Positions 35,091 through 46,439 of a DNA stretch of 64,000 bases are shown here, one piece after another. Origin of the DNA: Cypionkella sp049896245 (GTDB lineage: Bacteria > Pseudomonadota > Alphaproteobacteria > Rhodobacterales > Rhodobacteraceae); the NCBI RefSeq assembly GCF_049896245.1, contig NZ_JAFCTX010000005.1:1-64000 (forward strand). Direction: 5' to 3'. The position numbers and the translations under genes are program-made. The first letter of the stretch is position 1, and every line of letters begins with the position of its first letter. The notes under the pieces are model-generated. The model was not told the origin of the DNA. It made no database searches and was given only the letters and a program-made list of their open reading frames with translations.

Positions 35091-35208
35091 GGCACATAAG
35101 CAACAGACACAGGAAGCAACGGGCACATAAGCGACGGGCACATAAGTAGCGGGCACATAAGCAACAGACACAGGCAGCAACGGGCACATAAGCGACGGGC
35201 ACATACGG
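35091..35208. repeat. Minisatellite with 15/31-bp units upstream of tdk
   Basis: GGCACATA begins six units at 35091, 35122, 35137, 35152, 35183 and 35198 (spacings 31, 15, 15, 31, 15). The 46-bp super-unit at 35091-35136 recurs at 35152-35197 with one mismatch. On the minus strand the 15-bp unit would read Tyr-Val-Pro-Val-Ala in a frame open into tdk, but no ribosome site or homology supports translation. The array lies 127-244 nt upstream of tdk. Confidence 0.85.
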
Positions 35209-35219
35209 GGTGGGGCCAT

Positions 35220-35485
35220 TGCTGACCCGCCTCAAATGGTTACGCGCGATCAGGCAAGCCCGAACGCAAACTTAAGCGGCAGGCCCGCCGTGCGACCGTG
35301 ACACTTGCCCCAGATCACCCTGACGGGCCTGTGCACGACGGAACCCCACCCACGCCAACGCTGGGGGCGCTGGCCACTCACTACGCGTTCCGGTTGCCCG
35401 GCACACCTTTATGCATGACAAATCCTTAGGGCGGGATTAATGGGAAAAGACAGAATGAATTCCCCGGCTTAGCCGCAAGGGGAGG
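35220..35485. other. Gene-free structured region, candidate leader or small RNA
   Basis: No open reading frame with a ribosome site lies here. CAGGCCCG (35280-35287) can pair with CGGGCCTG (35324-35331), and the adjacent GCCGTGC with GCACGACGG, so two competing helices are possible. GGCGCTGGCC and CGTTCCGGTTGCCCGG add further pairing. It could be the leader of the 35498 gene or an RNA gene; I could not match it to tmRNA, SRP RNA, RNase P RNA or a riboswitch class. Confidence 0.3.
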
Positions 35486-35497
35486 GTGGAGCGGATT

Positions 35498-35950
35498 ATG
35501 AGTACCGAAAGCTATCTGAAAAAACACACCGAAGCGCTGGTGAAAGATGTCGGCATCGAGGCGGCTTGTGCTTTGACCGGAAAGTCAAAGGCGACGCTGG
35601 GGCGGTATTACTCGGATTCGGGTGAGCATGACGATCGGTTCATGCCGATTGACGTGGTGGCCCAGTTGGAATCGGCCGCGCGGTTTCCGCATGTGACCGA
35701 GGCTTTGGCCGATCTGCGCGGCATCACGCTCAGCTACGATCCAGAAAAGCGCAACGCCGACAGCAAGGGTGTGAATGCCGATGTGGTGGCGCTGGCGCAG
35801 CGCTTTGCCATGCTGATGGCCGAGTATAACACGGCGATTGGCGACGGGGTGATTTCGGTGAATGAGGCCAAGCGGATGCTGCGGGAAACCTTGGCGATTC
35901 AACAGGTTCTGCTGGATATGAAGCTTAATCTGGAAGATGAGGTCAGCTGA
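35498..35950 (+). CDS. Small protein with possible helix-turn-helix, unknown function
   Basis: The 150-residue, mostly helical acidic protein starts at 35498, with GGAG about 8 nt upstream. Residues 12-35 (VKDVGIEAACALTGKSKATLGRYY) look like a DNA-binding helix-turn-helix of the kind found in small phage-type regulators, followed by a linker and a C-terminal helical bundle (VALAQRFAMLMAEYNTAIGDG...). No family was named with confidence. It is monocistronic and followed by a strong bidirectional terminator. Confidence 0.6.
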   Translation: MSTESYLKKHTEALVKDVGIEAACALTGKSKATLGRYYSDSGEHDDRFMPIDVVAQLESAARFPHVTEALADLRGITLSYDPEKRNADSKGVNADVVALAQRFAMLMAEYNTAIGDGVISVNEAKRMLRETLAIQQVLLDMKLNLEDEVS

Positions 35951-36005
35951 GGTTGCGCAGGCTTTTGGCTTTGTGCGTGCAAGATTTAATAAGATTTAGA
36001 CATAG

Positions 36006-36037
36006 AAAAAGCGCCCGGATGATCTCCGGGCGCTTTT
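36006..36037. terminator. Bidirectional terminator
   Basis: GCGCCCGGA (36011-36019) and TCCGGGCGC (36025-36033) form a 9-bp perfect stem with a 5-nt loop, flanked by AAAAA on the left and TTTT on the right. It serves both the 35498 gene and the convergent rhlE gene, whose stop lies 17 nt away. Confidence 0.9.
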
Positions 36038-36053
36038 CATTTTCGCGATGGTT

Positions 36054-37415
36054 TTAGCGTGGGGTGCGGGCCACAGCCGAGCGCGGCTTGGCCGCACCAT
36101 CAACGCGGCGCGGCGCAAAGCTGCCGCCAGCGGGTTTTGGTTTGCCCTGCGGTTTCGCACCGGGCTTGCCGGGGGCCGCACGTTGGATCGGTTGGCTGCC
36201 GGGCTTTTGACCGCCACGACCCATACCGGGGCGCTGGCCACGATTCTGGCCGGGTTTCGGTGCGGCAGCAACCGCATCCGCTGCCCAAGGCGCGCCACCC
36301 AACACCGGGATCGGCTTTTTCAGCAGCTTTTCAATGGCTTGCAATTCGCCCATTTCCGCAGGCGCGCAGAAGGAAATCGAGGTGCCTTCTTTGCCCGCCC
36401 GCGCGGTGCGGCCAATGCGGTGCACATAGTTTTCCGGCACGTTCGGCATGTCAAAGTTATAGACAAACCGCACGCCAGGAATGTCGATGCCGCGCGAGGC
36501 CACATCGGTCGCCACCAGCACATCGAGTTCGGCCTTGCGGAACTCGGTCAGCGTGCGGTCGCGCTGGTTCTGGCTTTTGTTGCCGTGAATCGAGCCTGCC
36601 TTGAAGCCCCAAGCCACCAACAGCTTCATCAGCTTTTCCGAGCCATGCTTGGTGCGGCCAAACACAAGCGCCTGCTCGCCCGGATGTTTCAGCAGATATT
36701 CTTTCAGCATCAAAGCCTTATCGCCATTCGGCAGGTAGTGCACGCCTTGGTCGATCCGCTCTACCGGCTTGCCCGGAGGCGCGACTTGCACCTTGATCGG
36801 GTTTTGCAGATAGGTCGCGGCCAGTTCCTCAATATCCTTCGGCATGGTCGCCGAGAACAGCAGGGTCTGGCGTTTCAGCGGGATATGCTTGGCGATTTTG
36901 CGCAAGCTATGGATGAAGCCCATGTCGAGCATGTGGTCGGCCTCGTCCAGCACCAGATAGCCGGTGGCGTGGAGCGAGACATCGCCGCGCTCCAGCAGAT
37001 CAATCAGACGGCCCGGCGTGGCGACCAGAATATCCGCGCCGCGTTTCAGGCGTTCGGCCTGCTTGAACAGGCTGGCGCCGCCAACAACCATGGCGACCTT
37101 GACGGCAGTGCCTTTGGTGAAAACCTCAAGGTTATCCGCGATTTGGGCGACGAGTTCACGGGTTGGCGCAAGGATCAACGCCCGCACGGTTTTGGGGGCA
37201 GGCGGGTGGCCCAGATCAAGGATGCGGTGCAGCAAGGGCAGACCGAAGGCGGCGGTCTTGCCGGTGCCGGTCTGCGCCAGACCCATCAGGTCTTTGCCCG
37301 CCATGATATGCGGAATCGCCTGCACCTGAATCGGCGACGGCATTTTCAGGGTGGTTTTTTCCAATGCTTTCAGGATGGTTTCCGAAAGCCCAAGGTCTGC
37401 GAAAGTGGTGGTCAT
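36054..37415 (-). CDS. rhlE: DEAD-box RNA helicase, RhlE type
   Basis: The 453-residue helicase remodels RNA, for example in ribosome assembly or mRNA decay. In order: Q motif PSPIQVQAIP, motif I AQTGTGKTAAFGLPLL, Ia PTRELVAQI, motif II DEAD in LVLDEADHMLDMG, motif III SATMP, motif V TDVASRGIDIPGV, and motif VI YVHRIGRTARAGKEG. A 70-residue basic Gly/Pro/Lys-rich tail (about 385-453) probably binds RNA. The start at 37415 follows GGAAAGA; a hairpin GGCGGC/GCCGCC (37428-37444) sits right next to that ribosome site and may control translation. Confidence 0.92.
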   Translation of the reverse strand: MTTTFADLGLSETILKALEKTTLKMPSPIQVQAIPHIMAGKDLMGLAQTGTGKTAAFGLPLLHRILDLGHPPAPKTVRALILAPTRELVAQIADNLEVFTKGTAVKVAMVVGGASLFKQAERLKRGADILVATPGRLIDLLERGDVSLHATGYLVLDEADHMLDMGFIHSLRKIAKHIPLKRQTLLFSATMPKDIEELAATYLQNPIKVQVAPPGKPVERIDQGVHYLPNGDKALMLKEYLLKHPGEQALVFGRTKHGSEKLMKLLVAWGFKAGSIHGNKSQNQRDRTLTEFRKAELDVLVATDVASRGIDIPGVRFVYNFDMPNVPENYVHRIGRTARAGKEGTSISFCAPAEMGELQAIEKLLKKPIPVLGGAPWAADAVAAAPKPGQNRGQRPGMGRGGQKPGSQPIQRAAPGKPGAKPQGKPKPAGGSFAPRRVDGAAKPRSAVARTPR

Positions 37416-37754
37416 AACAGTCTTTCCGGCGGCCCATAGCCGCCCGTCCACCCCGAAGGGCGGCAGTGGGAAGCGACCCCCCCTCGCATCAGGCGCTTGC
37501 CCAATACCGTGGCCGTCGCGGAACCCCTGCGTGCGGTGGGAACCAGTCTCGGGGTCTTACACATGCCCACGCGGCACGGACGCTCCGATTGGGGGGAGAT
37601 CGCAGATTGGGGGTGGGGTGTCAAGGGGGACGGGAGGTGGCAAAGGTACAAGCTATGTTGCGGGTCTTGGAGTAAAGGAGCGGAGCACATATTTCTTGTA
37701 TCGTGGTTCTGTGTCATTCAGTCTGTAGATGTGCCGTTTGTTCCGGGAGGGTGA
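37416..37754. other. 339-nt intergenic region at the edge of an AT-rich island
   Basis: The part near rhlE (37416-37600) is GC-rich, with several hairpins, and looks like a long mRNA leader for the helicase gene. From about 37640 the base composition drops and merges with the island. GGGAGG (37745-37750) is the ribosome site of the next gene. No gene is visible. Confidence 0.4.
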
Positions 37755-38477
37755 GTGCAAGTATCTGAGATACTCAGGCGATCTGAACAAGGCGTCACAC
37801 AACCGTTTGTCTGTCGTGGGCGCGACGGCAATGTGTATTTTGCTAAGGGACGAAATTTAACCCGAAAAGGTCTTGTAGCGGAATATGTGTCTGCAGAGCT
37901 TGCGGAGCTATTTGGGGTTCCAACGCTTGAGCATACAATTCTCAACGTGCCCCGAGAACTTGTAGTCGTATCCTCAGAGTGGCGGCTGAAGGACCTTGGC
38001 CCTGGACCTGTTTTTAAGACATTGGCAGCGGCACACTTGTCCGAGATCGACATAAACACCGCCAAGAACGTTGATCAAGCTGTTCGGAAAAATGTAGCAG
38101 TTTTTGATTTTTGGATAGGCAACGGGGACCGAAGCCTGACTGAGTTTGGCGGGAACCCGAACCTGTTTATCGATCTTTCTGACGGCTCCCTTGTGGTCAT
38201 TGACCACAACTTAGCATTTGACTACGAGATGAGCTTGGTCAGACAGCTTGAATTACACGTATTCAGAGACGATCTAAGGTTGGCCGCCGGGTCGGCCTCT
38301 GAGCGTAGTTTGTACGCTGGCAAGATGGCGACTTGTCTGCAGGATTGGCCCCGAATCGTGGCGTCGATTCCCGATGAATGGTACTATCTGGACGATGAGA
38401 TGACCGAACCCGCCATTCTTGATCTTGCGCGGATGAAGACATGGCTTGAGCGATTGTCGATGAATGAATGGAATTGA
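37755..38477 (+). CDS. HipA-like kinase domain protein
   Basis: The 240-residue protein resembles the kinase core of HipA but lacks the full-length HipA N-terminal region and has no HipB partner. Likely ATP-binding Lys31 is in GNVYFAKGR. The catalytic segment FDFWIGNGDRSLTEFGGNPNL has Asn123 and Asp125 in NGDR, and the metal-binding Asp150 lies in VVIDHNLAFDYE. A Ser/Thr kinase activity is expected from the family. It uses a GTG start and overlaps the DUF3037 gene by 10 nt. GC content is clearly below that of its neighbours, suggesting acquisition. Its cellular target is unknown. Confidence 0.75.
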   Translation: MQVSEILRRSEQGVTQPFVCRGRDGNVYFAKGRNLTRKGLVAEYVSAELAELFGVPTLEHTILNVPRELVVVSSEWRLKDLGPGPVFKTLAAAHLSEIDINTAKNVDQAVRKNVAVFDFWIGNGDRSLTEFGGNPNLFIDLSDGSLVVIDHNLAFDYEMSLVRQLELHVFRDDLRLAAGSASERSLYAGKMATCLQDWPRIVASIPDEWYYLDDEMTEPAILDLARMKTWLERLSMNEWN

Positions 38478-39319
38478 ATAATACAATGTATGTGATGGAG
38501 TATGGAATAGTACGATTTTCCCCGTTCGTTGAGACGGAGGAGTTTGCAAATATTGGTATTGTACTGATTGCACCCGAGGTTGGTTTTTTTGGCTCGAAAA
38601 TTCAGTCTAGGAAGTACAGCAGAATTACAAATTTTTTCGATCCGTTGCCAAGAGATATTTACTTGTCAGCCACTCGGCAGCTCAATATTGAGTTGAGCCG
38701 AATAGCCAAGGTTTCTGCAAATTACTCTATCAAGCAAAGGTATTTTGACTTTGGTGAGAAGCAGATAACGCGCTTGGTGTTTCAGGATTTGCTTCGCCGT
38801 AAAGAAGGTGCGATCAGATTCAGTCCTGTGAAACTGGTGCTTGCCGCTGATCCGCAGGAGAAATTGCAGGAACTGTATAGACATTATGTTGATCGCGAGT
38901 TTGCAACTCCAGTATACAATGAGCGTTTGCTCGAACTAGAGGTACGGGGTAGATTGCAAGATTTTGATTTGGCGCGTGATTTTTCCAGTCAAAAAGTGGG
39001 GGATGGTACTTACCAAGCCAGATTTCCATTCGTGAAAACTTTGGACGGGAGTATTAAGAGGATAATTAAACCATTGTTTTTGGGGCAAGAACGACCTGAG
39101 GCCATAATTGATCATGGCAATAAATGGGCTTACACGGTGACGAGATTGCGTAAGGCGGGCGTTCTGCCTAAAGAAATTCTATTCCCAATTCGACCACCAA
39201 AGGATGGTCAAAAACGGCTTGTTGCATATAAAGAAGCGATTGAATTACTCAACGGCGCAGGCGTTTCGACCATTTTGGCAGATGAGAAAGCAAAGATTAT
39301 TGAGTATGCGCTTGGGTGA
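38468..39319 (+). CDS. DUF3037 family protein paired with the HipA-like kinase
   Basis: The 283-residue soluble protein opens with the DUF3037 pattern YGIVRFSPFVETEEFANIGIVL followed by a helical middle and a C-terminal half without recognised motifs (KTLDGSIKRIIKPLFLGQER...). DUF3037 genes are often found directly beside HipA-like kinase genes; the joint function has not been established to my knowledge. The DNA is AT-rich (runs such as ATTACAAATTTTTTCG), unlike the carB gene 9 nt away. The start may instead be the ATG at 38486. Confidence 0.75.
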   Translation: MELNNTMYVMEYGIVRFSPFVETEEFANIGIVLIAPEVGFFGSKIQSRKYSRITNFFDPLPRDIYLSATRQLNIELSRIAKVSANYSIKQRYFDFGEKQITRLVFQDLLRRKEGAIRFSPVKLVLAADPQEKLQELYRHYVDREFATPVYNERLLELEVRGRLQDFDLARDFSSQKVGDGTYQARFPFVKTLDGSIKRIIKPLFLGQERPEAIIDHGNKWAYTVTRLRKAGVLPKEILFPIRPPKDGQKRLVAYKEAIELLNGAGVSTILADEKAKIIEYALG

Positions 39320-39328
39320 GGCAATACC

Positions 39329-42673
<3,345 letters not shown>

Positions 42674-42771
42674 ATCGGCCCCCAATGCGCAAAACTTTGC
42701 GGGTTATAGCCATGCGACGCCTAGGCGCAAGCGGATTCCGGGGGTGGGCTTGGTTGCTTTTTGAGGTGTGG

Positions 42772-42788
42772 TTAGCTATGTTAGCTAA
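42772..42788. promoter_or_regulatory. Autoregulatory operator of the toxin-antitoxin pair
   Basis: TTAGCTA occurs twice, 9 nt apart start to start (42772 and 42781), the second forming the palindrome TTAGCTAA. TAGCTA-type motifs are typical Phd/YefM antitoxin sites. They lie about 20 nt before the antitoxin start. Confidence 0.6.
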
Positions 42789-42806
42789 GCAAAAGCGGAG
42801 GTTCCG

Positions 42807-43034
42807 ATGCAAGTCAACGTTCACGAGGCGAAAACGCAGCTTTCCAAGTTGATCGAGGCCGCGCTGCGCGGCGAGGAAGTGATTATTGCGCGTGATGGCA
42901 AGCCTGCGGTGCGAATAGAGCCACTTCCGCAGGCGAAAGTGAAGTTCAAGTTTGGTCTGCCCGAATTCATCGGCATGCCTGTGCCGGATTTTCTGGAGCC
43001 TATGAGCGAAGAAGAGTTGCGGGAGTGGGAATAG
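42807..43034 (+). CDS. Antitoxin, Phd/YefM type
   Basis: The 75-residue antitoxin has the typical N-terminal DNA-binding fold MQVNVHEAKTQLSKLIEAALRGEEVIIARDGKPAVRI and an acidic C-terminal tail (PMSEEELREWE) that should wrap around the toxin. AGCGGAGG precedes it. It abuts the toxin gene with no gap, the normal TA arrangement. Confidence 0.9.
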   Translation: MQVNVHEAKTQLSKLIEAALRGEEVIIARDGKPAVRIEPLPQAKVKFKFGLPEFIGMPVPDFLEPMSEEELREWE

Positions 43035-43424
43035 GTGGCAGGCGTCCTTCTGGACACGCACAGTTGGGCATGGGCTTTGACGACTAACCCGAATTTGTCC
43101 CTGTATGCGATGACGGCGATGGGAAATGCTGCCTTTATCGCGGTGAGCCCGATCAGCCTGTATGAGGTTGCGCAGAAGGTTCGCTTGGGCAAATGGCCCG
43201 AAATGACTGCCTATGCGGTAGGCCTAGAGCAAGTGGTGCGGCGGCAGGGCTTTGTGTTTGCCGAAATGAGCCCTGCTATTGCCTCTCGTGCTGGCCTGCT
43301 TGATTGGTCGCATCGCGATCCGTTTGATCGGATATTGGCGGCGACAGCTTTGGTCGGTGAGATGGATTTCGTCTCGGCTGATCCTGCGTTTGATGCAGTG
43401 CCGGGGTTGCGGCGGATTTGGTAG
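43035..43424 (+). CDS. vapC: PIN-domain toxin, VapC type
   Basis: The 129-residue PIN-fold ribonuclease has acidic residues expected for metal binding: Asp in LLDTHSWAWAL, Glu in LYEVAQKVRLGKW, Asp in HRDPFDRILAATALV and Asp in FVSADPAFDAVPGL. A GTG start directly after the antitoxin stop implies coupled translation. Toxins of this group cleave RNA (often tRNA) when the antitoxin is lost. It is a stand-alone chromosomal module between carB and a permease. Confidence 0.9.
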   Translation: MAGVLLDTHSWAWALTTNPNLSLYAMTAMGNAAFIAVSPISLYEVAQKVRLGKWPEMTAYAVGLEQVVRRQGFVFAEMSPAIASRAGLLDWSHRDPFDRILAATALVGEMDFVSADPAFDAVPGLRRIW

Positions 43425-43427
43425 GCG

Positions 43428-43455
43428 AAAGGCCGGGGGTTTCCCCCCGGCCTTT
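43428..43455. terminator. Bidirectional terminator after vapC
   Basis: AAAGGCCGGGGG (43428-43439) pairs perfectly with CCCCCGGCCTTT (43444-43455) across a 4-nt loop. It separates the toxin gene from the convergent permease gene. Confidence 0.85.
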
Positions 43456-43469
43456 GCGATCTGGTAAGG

Positions 43470-45029
43470 TTAGCCCTTTTCGCCTACGGCCTTTTCGGCG
43501 GCAGCGATTACGGCGCGGCGGGCGGCGATACGCTCGCCTGTCGGCGGGCCTTCAAAGCGGCGGTTTTCAACCGTAAACCACAGCACCAGCGCCAGCGCGA
43601 TAAAGCCAAGCACCACCCAAAGCACGCGCTCGTTCGGTGGCGCGACGGCGATGAACAAGATCACGCCCATGCCGACCACGGCCAGAACCGTGACCAGTTT
43701 GTAGACGCCCGCAGACATCGCCCAAGGGCCGGGATTTGGCCATTTGGCGGTGCCATAGGCGAACAAACCCGCCACCAGCGGCACGGTGAACGACAGGAAC
43801 AAGAACACCAGTGTTGAGTTCACCACGATGACATAGATCGAAGTGCCTGCGATTTTGATCGACATGGCGAGGATCACGTAGAGGATGCACAGCACGGTGG
43901 CCGTCCAGATCGCGTTGACCGGGGTGCGGTATTTCGGCGAAACCGATGCCAGCGCCTTGGAACCGATTGGCATGCCATCATCACGCGAGAACGCAAACAG
44001 CATCCGGCTGGCCGAAGTCACCGTCGCCAGACCGCAGAGCAGCTGGGTGATCAAAATCCCCAGATACAGGATGTTTTTCAGGCCAGACGGCAGGATCGCA
44101 TCCATCGTGGCGTAGAACATCGTCCAGCCTTGACCAGCCGCGACGCCAAGATCCGGGATCGCCAGAGTGATGGCGCAGATCATGATCCAGCCGATCAGCG
44201 ACGACCAGAACACCGCCTTGATGATGCCCTCTGGCACCGATTGCGCGGCGTTTTTGGTTTCTTCCGACGTATGGGCCGAGGCGTCATAGCCGGTGATGGT
44301 ATAGACCGGCAGCAACAGGCAGAGCAGGAACAGATAGCCCATATTGTCCGATGCCGGAAACACATTGCCGCCCGCTTCGCCCGAATAGTTGGTAAATGTC
44401 CACAACCGCGAGATGTCGATGGCGGGCGCATAGAACAGGCAGGCCAGCACCAGCACGGCGGTGGTCGCGAAGATGATATAGCCCGACACATCGGTCAGCA
44501 TCGTGGTGACTTTGATGCCAAGGTGGTTGAACAACGCCTGAATGATCGTGATCGCGGCGACGAAAGCCACGACTTGACCGTCAGTGCCGGTAAAGCCGAA
44601 CATCGACCCGAAGGTGCCCGCGAAGAAATAGGCGGTGCCGATGTTGATCGCGCCTAAGACCGTGATCAGGCCCAAAAGGTTCAGCCAAGCCGTCAGCCAG
44701 CCCCAGAATCGGCCACCGAGGATTGAGGCCCAGTGATACAGCCCGCCCGCCGTCGGGAAGGCGCTTGCGATCTGCGCCATTGCAAGGGCAAACATGCCCG
44801 ACAGGATGCACCCTACGATCCAGCCGATGCCAGCGCCAGCACCGCCGACCGAACTGATCGCTTGCGCGAACGAGTTGATCCCGCCCGACAAGATGCAGAT
44901 GATCGAAAACGAGATCGCGAAGTTAGAGAATTTCGACATCGAGCGCGAAAGCTCTTGGGCATAGCCCATGCCGTGCAGGATTTTTACATCCTCACTTTTG
45001 TGATTGTCCGAATAGTCGTCGGCTGCCAT
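43470..45029 (-). CDS. APC-superfamily amino acid permease
   Basis: The 519-residue inner-membrane protein has about twelve transmembrane helices. The first helix FAISFSIICILSGGINSFAQAISSVGGAGAG carries the glycine-rich unwound region of APC transporters, and PTAGGLYHWASILGGRFWGWLTAWLN is the diagnostic following segment. It resembles GABA/choline-type bacterial and BAT1-like permeases; the substrate is not known. The N-terminal tail is acidic and soluble. A TCCCTA-AGCG-TAGGGA dyad upstream may be its operator. Confidence 0.88.
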   Translation of the reverse strand: MAADDYSDNHKSEDVKILHGMGYAQELSRSMSKFSNFAISFSIICILSGGINSFAQAISSVGGAGAGIGWIVGCILSGMFALAMAQIASAFPTAGGLYHWASILGGRFWGWLTAWLNLLGLITVLGAINIGTAYFFAGTFGSMFGFTGTDGQVVAFVAAITIIQALFNHLGIKVTTMLTDVSGYIIFATTAVLVLACLFYAPAIDISRLWTFTNYSGEAGGNVFPASDNMGYLFLLCLLLPVYTITGYDASAHTSEETKNAAQSVPEGIIKAVFWSSLIGWIMICAITLAIPDLGVAAGQGWTMFYATMDAILPSGLKNILYLGILITQLLCGLATVTSASRMLFAFSRDDGMPIGSKALASVSPKYRTPVNAIWTATVLCILYVILAMSIKIAGTSIYVIVVNSTLVFLFLSFTVPLVAGLFAYGTAKWPNPGPWAMSAGVYKLVTVLAVVGMGVILFIAVAPPNERVLWVVLGFIALALVLWFTVENRRFEGPPTGERIAARRAVIAAAEKAVGEKG

Positions 45030-45090
45030 TGCATTTCCCTCCGAACCGTTGATGGATCGTTATTATTGTGCGAGGTGCGGCGTTTTGCCG

Positions 45091-45106
45091 TCCCTAAGCG
45101 TAGGGA
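45091..45106. promoter_or_regulatory. Operator-like dyad upstream of the APC permease
   Basis: TCCCTA-AGCG-TAGGGA is a perfect 6-bp inverted repeat with 4-nt spacer, 62 nt upstream of the permease start in the 252-nt divergent gap. The cognate regulator is unknown. Confidence 0.4.
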
Positions 45107-45281
45107 AGCGCGGATTTTACAGTCTGGCAAGCACTGAATAGATATTTTCAGAAATCAGCGAAAGCCAGAGTCAGCGACGGACATTTTCGCGTCGCAAATG
45201 TGCAAAAGACGTGCGGCACTGGGGTGGATTTGCGCGGGGCACTGACCTAGGTGGTAAGGCAGGGCAAAAAGGGGCGCGGGC

Positions 45282-46439
45282 GTGATCCTGATCGAAGACG
45301 GACCGGGCGGGGATTATGCGCTGTTTGACGGCGCAGAGGCGCTGATCCTGGCGCAGAATGCGCCGGATATGGCCCCGGCTTTGGCGCGTCTGGATGCGGC
45401 GCGGGCGCAGGGCAAGTGGGTGGCGGGCTATATCGGCTATGAGGCGGGCTATGCGTTAGAGCCGAAGCTGGCGGGGCTGATGCCAGCGCCGGATGCGGCG
45501 CGGCCCTTGCTGGTGTTCGGGGTGTTCGCGGGGCCTTCCGATCCGGCGCAGGCGCTGGCAGAGGCGGCATCGCAGGCGCGCGGCGTGGCGGTGGCGGCAC
45601 TGCAACCTGCGATCAGCCGAGCTGACTATGGTTTGGCGATGGATCGCGTGATGGGCTATATCGCGGCGGGCGATTGCTATCAGATCAACCTGACCTTTCC
45701 TCTGCGCACAAAGCTGCTGCAAGGCTCGGCCCTTGGGCTTTATGGTGCGCTTCGGGCGCGGCAGGCGGTGGGGCATGGTGCGTTTGTCGATTTTGGGCCA
45801 GAGGGATTTGGCGGTCCGGTGCTGGTGTCGCGCAGCCCCGAGCTGTTCTTGCGCACCACGGCAGCGGGGCGGATTGAGGCGCGGCCGATGAAGGGCACAG
45901 CACCCCGCGATGCCGATCCGGTGCGCGATGCCGAACTGGCCGAGGCTTTGCGCGGATCGGCCAAGGATCAGGCCGAAAACCTGATGATCGTTGACCTCTT
46001 GCGCAACGATATCAGCCGGGTGGCGCAGATAGGCTCGGTCAAGGTGCCGGAACTGTTTGCGGTGGAACATTACGCAACGGTGCATCAGATGGTCAGCCGC
46101 GTGGTCGGGCAACTGATCGAGGCCCCCAGCATGACCGCGCTGATGCCAGCCCTGTTCCCCTGCGGCTCCATCACCGGCGCGCCGAAAATCCGCGCGATGC
46201 AGATCATCCACGAGGTCGAGCCGTTCCCGCGCGGCGTCTATTGCGGCGCGATTGGCTGGATGGCCCCGGATGGCGCGTCGTCGTTCAACGTCGCGATCCG
46301 CACGTTGTCGGTGTTTGCGGATGGCGTGATCGAGTTGAACGTCGGCGGCGGCGTGGTGCAAGACAGCACGCCCGATGGCGAATGGGAGGAGGCTTTGTGG
46401 AAAGCGCGTTATCTGCAGGGGCTGGTGCGCCCGGCCTGA
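45282..46439 (+). CDS. pabB: Aminodeoxychorismate synthase component I
   Basis: The 385-residue enzyme converts chorismate and ammonia to 4-amino-4-deoxychorismate for folate. The chorismate-binding domain has YQINLTFPLRTKL, SRSPELFLRT, RPMKGTAPRDADP, AENLMIVDLLRNDISRVAQIGSV, PCGSITGAPKIRAM and YCGAIGWM, the standard PabB/TrpE motifs. The N-terminal extension is shorter than in E. coli PabB. It uses a GTG start and overlaps pabC by 43 nt in another frame. Confidence 0.92.
   Translation: MILIEDGPGGDYALFDGAEALILAQNAPDMAPALARLDAARAQGKWVAGYIGYEAGYALEPKLAGLMPAPDAARPLLVFGVFAGPSDPAQALAEAASQARGVAVAALQPAISRADYGLAMDRVMGYIAAGDCYQINLTFPLRTKLLQGSALGLYGALRARQAVGHGAFVDFGPEGFGGPVLVSRSPELFLRTTAAGRIEARPMKGTAPRDADPVRDAELAEALRGSAKDQAENLMIVDLLRNDISRVAQIGSVKVPELFAVEHYATVHQMVSRVVGQLIEAPSMTALMPALFPCGSITGAPKIRAMQIIHEVEPFPRGVYCGAIGWMAPDGASSFNVAIRTLSVFADGVIELNVGGGVVQDSTPDGEWEEALWKARYLQGLVRPA

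Noticed and set aside
35091..35208. Possible CRISPR array
   Set aside because: Units are contiguous and of 15/31 bp without variable spacers of constant length, and no cas genes are present.
34965..35219. 85-residue N-terminal extension of thymidine kinase through the YVPVA repeats
   Set aside because: Type II thymidine kinases start at MAKLYF; the extension consists of minisatellite and low-complexity Cys/Val/Pro sequence without a ribosome site.
35220..35485. Known stable RNAs (tmRNA, SRP RNA, RNase P RNA, 6S RNA)
   Set aside because: The diagnostic conserved segments (for example the SRP tetraloop region or the RNase P GAGGAAAGTCC element) were looked for and not found on either strand.
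36048..37439. 463-codon open frame antisense to rhlE
   Set aside because: Mirrors the helicase gene, has no family signature and lacks a ribosome site.
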